DNA of 64,000 nucleotides from Lentisphaeria bacterium (GTDB taxonomy: Bacteria > Verrucomicrobiota > Lentisphaeria > Victivallales > UBA1829), in NCBI GenBank assembly GCA_017456805.1, contig JAFTIQ010000032.1, positions 7,971 to 71,970 on the forward strand, read 5' to 3'. The notes under the pieces are model-generated. The model had not been told where the DNA came from. It was given only the letters and a program-made list of their open reading frames with translations, and ran no database searches. The first letter of the stretch is position 1; each line of letters opens with the position of its first letter. Position numbers and translations under genes: made by a program. Below, piece after piece: positions 58,835-64,000 of this stretch.

Positions 58835-60142
58835 TCAGAACAGTTCGATTGCCTTATCGATGATTGCATCCGCAGCTTCAGGAGCAACGGTATCGATTCC
58901 GGGCTGAACTTCATATCCGCCGCGGGCGAAACATTCTTTCATGGGGACATAACCGGAAACATCCTGGGAAAGTTCCACGACAAAAGTATGTTTGCAGGGG
59001 CTCTTTTCACGGATCGCACGGGCAATGCCATTGAAGCTTTCGCCGGGGAGAGTAGAGAACATCAGATCTTTTCCGAGCTGAAGATTGGTCATGCGGCAGC
59101 TGTGGGAAGGAACGCTCTTTTCGTGGCAATCCAAAGCGCGCTGGGCAAAATAACGCAGAGCGGCAGGAACTTTGTTCGCCAAATCCTGACTTTCGAAGTC
59201 ACCTTCTTTTTTGATATCAGGAACCGTTGCAAGAATGTGATGAGCTTCCGCAAGTTCCTCTTCGGTAAGTTTGCGATGGGGGATCGTGACGATTCCGTTG
59301 GAAACCTTGATGGAATCCGCTGCGATGGGCTTCAGATCTTTCAGGGCATCCAGAACGATTCTTGCATAGCCGCGTCCGATGCGGACAGCTTCATCAAAAC
59401 CGGTCTGCTTGATATCCTGACGGAAGTCGAAGTGGTTGATATCTCCGGAAGCATCGTCGAGGATCAGAACCGGAATGCTTTCTTTGAGTTCATACTGGAT
59501 CGCCTGAGTCATTCTTCCATACCAGTCAGCGGAAACAAAATTTCCTCCGATGGTATCGCCATGGTTTGCAATGTTGCAGATCAAAGCTGCAAGACGGCCC
59601 TGCTGACGGACACCGACGATTTCAATGGTGCGGTCAAATTCCGTTTCGGGACGGTCGATATCGGGATTGCGCCAGCCGGGGTTGGTGACGATCGTTCCGT
59701 TCTTCATGAAATATCTGCGGACGAAAGCATAGGGGTTATTGTAAACGCTGGTTGCTTCCAGAGTACCATCCTGAAGGTTTGCAACAGAACGTTTCAAGCT
59801 GCGCATTGCAGCATCAACGATATCCTGAACAAGAGGATTTTCACGATCATACTTTGCAAACCGGGGACCGGTGTGAGTGTGGGTTGCTGTAATGATCAGA
59901 CCGTCGGAAAACTCCTGTCCGAATTCTGCAGCCGCGCCTTCGCGGACACCGTCGCGGATTCCCTGACTGTATCCCAGCAGGTCGAACACAATGATCCCGC
60001 AGCGTTTTCCTTCCACTTCAAAAACAATGGATTTGACGTAAAGATCGTCATACATTCCGACATTCAGGCGTTCGTTGAAGTACCCTGCCAGATCCACTCC
60101 GATGGGAGGTGTGATGATTTCCTGAGCAAAACCGATTTTCAT
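58835..60142 (-). CDS. Neutral ceramidase-like hydrolase, paralog 4
   Basis: A 435-residue protein very close to the first gene of the window, sharing NNPYAFVRRYFMKNGTIV exactly. The histidine motif TATHTHTGP and NHGDTIGG are intact, and SGDINHFDF replaces the ceramidase GDVSPN segment. It is monocistronic with its own promoter, unlike its paralog, which is linked to lacZ. The two copies suggest separate regulation of one activity (inference). Confidence 0.86.
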   Translation of the reverse strand: MKIGFAQEIITPPIGVDLAGYFNERLNVGMYDDLYVKSIVFEVEGKRCGIIVFDLLGYSQGIRDGVREGAAAEFGQEFSDGLIITATHTHTGPRFAKYDRENPLVQDIVDAAMRSLKRSVANLQDGTLEATSVYNNPYAFVRRYFMKNGTIVTNPGWRNPDIDRPETEFDRTIEIVGVRQQGRLAALICNIANHGDTIGGNFVSADWYGRMTQAIQYELKESIPVLILDDASGDINHFDFRQDIKQTGFDEAVRIGRGYARIVLDALKDLKPIAADSIKVSNGIVTIPHRKLTEEELAEAHHILATVPDIKKEGDFESQDLANKVPAALRYFAQRALDCHEKSVPSHSCRMTNLQLGKDLMFSTLPGESFNGIARAIREKSPCKHTFVVELSQDVSGYVPMKECFARGGYEVQPGIDTVAPEAADAIIDKAIELF

Positions 60143-60188
60143 TTGTTGTCTCCTTTGTAATTATCTGTTGAAAATGATACTGACAGTG

Positions 60189-60217
60189 AATATAATTCCG
60201 GCAACTCTTTTTTACAA
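60189..60217 (-). promoter_or_regulatory. Promoter of ceramidase-like paralog 4
   Basis: Minus-strand TTGTAA, 17-bp spacer, TATATT, about 47 bases before the ATG. Confidence 0.6.
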
Positions 60218-60336
60218 GTCCTTTTATTCAAAAAAAATAGATTTCTTCAATAAAAAAGGATTTTTTTACAATTCCAGCCAAAAACTGAAAATTTTTCTTT
60301 CCTCCTGCATGAAAACAAGAAACTTCTCTTTTTTCC

Positions 60337-60364
60337 TTGTTTTTCATGAATTTTGATGTATATT
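60337..60364 (+). promoter_or_regulatory. Promoter of GT39-like gene
   Basis: TTGTTT, 16-bp spacer, TATATT, 38 bases before the ATG at 60403. Confidence 0.6.
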
Positions 60365-60402
60365 AAAGAGAAATTGGATATCACAAACCTCCGGGAGCAT
60401 AT

Positions 60403-61887
60403 ATGAAAGATTTCCTCGCTAACCTGAAAACTGATTTTTCTCTGAAATTTTTTATCTTTTTTCTGCTGTTTTCTGCTGTCATGTGGGTTCTGATCCCGAC
60501 CTCCTATTACGAAGCTCTGCATTATGATCCGGCAGAAACTCTGATGTGGGGCAGCACCTTCAATCTGGGAAATGCAAAACATCCGCCCATGGCTGGATAT
60601 ATGCTTTATCATTTCTGTTCCTTTTTCGGATTTCAGAGTTTCTCTGTTTTTCTGTTGAGCCAAATCGTTGTAACAATCGGGTTTATTTATATTTACAAAC
60701 TTGCAAGATGTTTCTTTGAACGCCCGGCAAGCGTCATGGCGACACTGCTGATCACGTTCTATTTCCTTTATAATTATGAAACGCCGAAATTCAACGCAAA
60801 TGTCCCCCACATCCTGTTCGTGCCCATGATGTGTTACTATTTTTATAAAGGAGTTACAGAAAATAAACTTTATCAATGGCTCCTGCTTGCCTTCAGTGCG
60901 GCTTGTGCATTCCTGACGAAATATTATGCCGGGGTGTTCTTCCTCTCCTTCCTCATTTATATGTTCTGGGATAAAAATGCAAGAAAATGCTTTGCCTCAT
61001 ACAAACCTTACCTTGCCGGGATCTTCTTTTTTGCGCTGCTGAGTCCTCACCTTTACCATCTCTGGAACTCTGATTTCATGGCTCTGAATTATATCGCGGA
61101 AGGAAAGGAACGTCAGTACGGTTATTTTACTCAGCTTGGAGTGGTTCTGGTTTCCATTCTGGTCCCGCTGATCTGTATGAGCATCCCGGCATTGGCATCA
61201 GCTAAATTCCAGAAAAAAGAGTTTACTTTGAAACAGCTGAACGTTCAGAATCCGGAAGCGGCGAAATATGCCGGTGTTCTCCTTGCAGGTCAAATCGGAG
61301 TGCTCCTGCTTCTTTGTCTGACCAATCAGCGGGTGGAATCCATGTGGACGTTCCAGATGTTTCTCCCGGCGGGAATTCTGATCATGTCATTCTATCCGGA
61401 AAAACCGGATCTGCGGACAATGAAATTTTTTGCGACCCTCGCAATCTGTTTTGCGATTCTCGTCATGCTGGTGGATCTGATCCATTCCAATTTTGATTCC
61501 TCTTACCGGCGGCATATCAAAATGGAAGAGTTACGGAGAACCGCAGAAGAATATTATTTTGAAGCCACCGGAAAAAAAGAGATCCCGTTCATTACCGGGG
61601 ATGTGTGGCACTCCTCAATCCTGCAATATTCCTTCAAATATCAGGTTCCCGCAAGCCCTGATCATGACAGGATCCTTCTGGGGATCCACGATTCAACAAT
61701 CCGGGAAAAGGGTGCGGTCATCATTACTACAGCCCCCCTTGACAGTGAAAAGCGGATTCAGGAACGCTTCGGACTGAAACCCGAATGGACCATCCGGCTG
61801 ATTCCCTACAAAGCAAGATTCGGAAAACAGAAGGATCACGGAGTCTGCTTCGGAATCATCAAACCTTCAGAACCGGTGAAAAAATAA
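60403..61887 (+). CDS. GT39-family (ArnT/PMT-like) glycosyltransferase
   Basis: A 494-residue polytopic membrane protein with about ten hydrophobic helices. The first extracytoplasmic loop carries D42 and E45 (YDPAETL) and KHPP (59-62), matching the catalytic loop of lipid-linked-sugar transferases such as ArnT and protein mannosyltransferases. A soluble C-terminal domain of about 110 residues follows the last helix. It probably transfers a sugar from a polyprenyl phosphate to lipid A, protein or glycan; the acceptor is unknown. Confidence 0.82.
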   Translation: MKDFLANLKTDFSLKFFIFFLLFSAVMWVLIPTSYYEALHYDPAETLMWGSTFNLGNAKHPPMAGYMLYHFCSFFGFQSFSVFLLSQIVVTIGFIYIYKLARCFFERPASVMATLLITFYFLYNYETPKFNANVPHILFVPMMCYYFYKGVTENKLYQWLLLAFSAACAFLTKYYAGVFFLSFLIYMFWDKNARKCFASYKPYLAGIFFFALLSPHLYHLWNSDFMALNYIAEGKERQYGYFTQLGVVLVSILVPLICMSIPALASAKFQKKEFTLKQLNVQNPEAAKYAGVLLAGQIGVLLLLCLTNQRVESMWTFQMFLPAGILIMSFYPEKPDLRTMKFFATLAICFAILVMLVDLIHSNFDSSYRRHIKMEELRRTAEEYYFEATGKKEIPFITGDVWHSSILQYSFKYQVPASPDHDRILLGIHDSTIREKGAVIITTAPLDSEKRIQERFGLKPEWTIRLIPYKARFGKQKDHGVCFGIIKPSEPVKK

Positions 61888-61969
61888 CCTTTTTCCCGGA
61901 AAAAATGTTTCCCGATCAAAAAAATCCTCATTTTCTGCAAATTACACCGGAAAAATATTGCGGGATTGC

Positions 61970-61998
61970 TTGAAAAATGTAAATTCTGGAATTATTGT
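61970..61998 (+). promoter_or_regulatory. Promoter of GAF/PP2C phosphatase gene
   Basis: TTGAAA, 17-bp spacer, TATTGT, about 40 bases before the GTG start. Confidence 0.5.
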
Positions 61999-62037
61999 AC
62001 AGGGTTGAGTGTTTTTTGCGTAAAAGGAAGATGAAAC

Positions 62038-63474
62038 GTGACACTGGAAGAAGGATTAATTATAATTGTCATTGCGTGCTGCATTATACTTGCGGTATAT
62101 GCTGCGGCTTTGCGGGTAAGGGTTGCCCTGCTCCGGAAAAAGCTGGCAGATTCATTTCACCGCCGTGCAGAAATGACCCGTTTCCTGGATATTTTTTCCA
62201 GAAATATGAATACGACCGACGATGTGGAAAACTGGATGAACGTCACAGCCCGCTATGTCAGTGAGCTGACCGATGCGCAATCCGTTTGTATTTACATGGA
62301 GGAAAACGGTACATTCCGTGTTGCCGGGGTGTTCGGAGCGTTTCCGCCGCTTTCCGCCGCCGGAAGAGAACATCATGAAAATGTGATCGCCAAACCGAAA
62401 TATCTCATGGAGATCCTGAAACAGGAACGGTTTGAACCCGGAGAAGGTCTGATCGGAGAAATCGCTCTCCATCGGGAAGATGTGTTTGTACAATCCCCCG
62501 CAACGGATCCCAGGATCGCGGAACTCGGAACGCTGATGGTTCCCATCCGGACAATGATGGCGGTCCCGCTGGTCAATGATGGAAAAGTCTCAGGTGTCAT
62601 GTGCGCTGTCAACAGTAAAAATGCGGCACAGCCCTTCACCCAGGAACAGTTCCTCCGGTTCAAATTCATCGCCGCCCAGGTGGTGCTTGCTCAGAACATG
62701 ATCCGCCTTTACGCCACCCTCAGTGAACAGCAGCGGATCGCTCAGGAATTGAACTTTGCAAAAAATCTTCAGCAAACCCTGATCCCGAAAGATACCCCGG
62801 CCTGGGGAAAATTTGAAATCCACGCATTTACCAGAGCATCTAAAGAAGTCAGCGGAGACTTCTATGATTTTGTGCAAATCGATAAAAACCGCCTGCTCGT
62901 TGTAATCGGTGATGCCTGCGGAAAAGGAATCCCCGCATGTATGATCATGGCAATGACACGGGCATTCATCCGGGCAAGTATCGGACGCTTCACCACCTTG
63001 AAGGCGCTCCTTCAGGAACTGAACACCAATCTTTACAGAGATACTTCCGAAGGACGTTATATCACTCTCGCATGCTGTCTGATCGATAAAGAAGAATCAA
63101 CGATCGAATTCGCCCGTGCCGGTCATACCCCCATTATCATGTTCCTCAGACAGCACATCCGGGAAGTTTATCCCGATGGCGCAGGACTCGGTCTTCTGCC
63201 CTCTGAAATCGCTGATTTTGACACCCTTTGCACCGGAATCGGCCCCAACACAACGATCCTTATGTTTACGGACGGCTTGAACGAAGCAACCAATAAAAAT
63301 GACGAATATTACGGTTTGCAGCGGCTCACTGATATTTATGCCGAAAGCTGCAAAACGGAAAAAACTCCGGATAAAGTCATTGAATCCATTATGGACGATA
63401 TTGACAAATTCTCGCTCTCGGAAGGAAAAGATCAGGATGACGATCAGACAATGGTTGTGATCCGGCATATCTGA
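62038..63474 (+). CDS. Membrane GAF-domain PP2C (SpoIIE/RsbU-type) serine phosphatase
   Basis: A 478-residue signalling protein beginning at GTG, supported by AAAAGGAAG upstream. It has a membrane helix (about 6-27), a GAF sensing domain (about 62-222) and a PP2C/SpoIIE catalytic domain (about 235-478). The metal-binding Asp are in VSGDFYDF (D274), VVIGDACGKG (D292) and near the C-terminus GKDQDDDQ. Such proteins dephosphorylate an anti-sigma-factor antagonist; no partner is adjacent. A lipoprotein gene follows. Confidence 0.9.
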   Translation: MTLEEGLIIIVIACCIILAVYAAALRVRVALLRKKLADSFHRRAEMTRFLDIFSRNMNTTDDVENWMNVTARYVSELTDAQSVCIYMEENGTFRVAGVFGAFPPLSAAGREHHENVIAKPKYLMEILKQERFEPGEGLIGEIALHREDVFVQSPATDPRIAELGTLMVPIRTMMAVPLVNDGKVSGVMCAVNSKNAAQPFTQEQFLRFKFIAAQVVLAQNMIRLYATLSEQQRIAQELNFAKNLQQTLIPKDTPAWGKFEIHAFTRASKEVSGDFYDFVQIDKNRLLVVIGDACGKGIPACMIMAMTRAFIRASIGRFTTLKALLQELNTNLYRDTSEGRYITLACCLIDKEESTIEFARAGHTPIIMFLRQHIREVYPDGAGLGLLPSEIADFDTLCTGIGPNTTILMFTDGLNEATNKNDEYYGLQRLTDIYAESCKTEKTPDKVIESIMDDIDKFSLSEGKDQDDDQTMVVIRHI

Positions 63475-63483
63475 AGGTGAAAA

Positions 63484-63780
63484 ATGAAAAAAGTATTCCT
63501 GTTCTGCGCTATATTCTGTTTCCTTGCTCTTCTCTCCGGATGTAAATATGCCCATGGCGATGGTCCGGATGTTGCCACGCGCCCTGCCCCGGGCAAAGCT
63601 CCGGAACACAACCCCAGAAAGTCCAGTTGGCTGACCGGTAATCTTCATCGGGAACGAGTTGGACGGGGCGATATCAACAAGCCGGGCGGGAATGACGATT
63701 TTCAGGTATTCCCTCATCGGGATAAGATCCGCCGCAGCGAAAAATTGCGCGGACAATCCTCCCCCTTCTTCTGGCGGTAA
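63484..63780 (+). CDS. Small lipoprotein, unknown
   Basis: A 98-residue protein with a lipoprotein signal peptide and lipobox LLSGC (C20), then a Pro/Arg/Gly-rich, probably disordered chain. It begins 9 bases after the phosphatase gene with a GAAGGTG site, so it may be co-expressed with it. The family was not recognised. Confidence 0.6.
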   Translation: MKKVFLFCAIFCFLALLSGCKYAHGDGPDVATRPAPGKAPEHNPRKSSWLTGNLHRERVGRGDINKPGGNDDFQVFPHRDKIRRSEKLRGQSSPFFWR

Positions 63781-63869
63781 TATTTCTGAAACAGAAAAAA
63801 GGTTTCTCTTTCCGATTCCTGCGCCATAAATGAAAAAGGCTGCTGCTTGCCATTTTCATGGTTTTGAAG

Positions 63870-64000
63870 TGACCCCAAAAATTTGGACGGTTAAAATTAC
63901 GTGGAATGGGTTCGGTATTGTACCGGACTCATTCCTTTTAATGTTAAAGATACTCTCTCATTGTTGAAATAGCAAATGTATTCTTCAAGTTTTTGCTTGA
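63870..64000 (-). mobile_element. IS3-family element, right end (truncated by window)
   Basis: The element ends at TGACCCCAAAAATTTGGACG (start 63870), a terminal inverted repeat of the IS3/IS150 type ending in TGA. The transposase reads leftward and stops 27 bases from this end. Confidence 0.75.
63897..64000 (-). CDS. IS3-family transposase (OrfB), C-terminal fragment
   Basis: The last 33 codons, truncated by the window edge, read LEEYICYFNNERVSLTLKGM and then SPVQYRTHST, the typical C-terminus of IS3/IS150 DDE integrase-type transposases. The stop codon is at 63897-63899. The rest of the gene lies beyond the window. Confidence 0.8.
   Translation of the reverse strand, partial: KQKLEEYICYFNNERVSLTLKGMSPVQYRTHST

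Overview
The window looks like chromosomal DNA from a diderm bacterium of the PVC group, most likely Lentisphaerota (Victivallis-like). The basis is an LptD outer-membrane assembly protein, several 'neutral ceramidase-like' hydrolase paralogs, a huge AIDA-type repeat protein, SPFH/HflKC-like genes beside ABC and P-type transporters, and GldA/GldG-type transport genes. The taxonomic guess is inference. No rRNA, tRNA or CRISPR array was recognised. The only mobile element is an IS3-family end at the right edge.

Layout. 1-6.7 kb (+): ceramidase-like hydrolase, GH2 beta-galactosidase, RNase HIII and a membrane metallophosphoesterase, closed by a bidirectional terminator. 6.7-17.2 kb (-): a seven-gene run of three SPFH proteins, a heavy-metal P1B ATPase, an ABC ATPase with permease, and a membrane-anchored helical protein. 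17.3-23.7 kb (-): a flavin oxidoreductase, a Gld-type ABC system (ATPase, permease/GldG fusion, DUF4340-like protein) and TrmB. 23.8-28.8 kb (-): an AIDA-repeat protein, a nitrilase-GDPD fusion and a small membrane protein. 28.9-34.5 kb: a catabolic-looking five-gene operon (two tandem ceramidase-like paralogs, DegT-type aminotransferase, TIM-barrel isomerase) divergent from an AraC regulator. 34.5-40.3 kb: MFS transporter, PHP phosphatase, large sodium/solute symporter and prepilin peptidase. 40.3-44.4 kb: RibF, Mrp/Nbp35 ATPase, a degenerate M24 peptidase and a polysaccharide deacetylase. 44.7-47.4 kb: a membrane protein with a DnaJ-like cysteine cluster and an unknown protein. 47.5-53.7 kb (-): ProRS, LptD and an unusually long MDR dehydrogenase. 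53.8-58.8 kb: MarR regulator divergent from an RND efflux pair. 58.8-64 kb: a fourth ceramidase-like paralog, a GT39-like transferase, a GAF/PP2C phosphatase, a small lipoprotein and the IS3-family end.

The genes suggest a carbohydrate- and glycoconjugate-scavenging heterotroph: glycosidase, amide/ester hydrolases, amino-sugar-type enzymes and sodium-coupled uptake. Promoters read by eye are sigma70-like, with TTG-rich -35 boxes and a strongly recurring TATATT -10 box at 16-17 bp spacing. Start codons were adjusted to Shine-Dalgarno sites where the longest frame was implausible.
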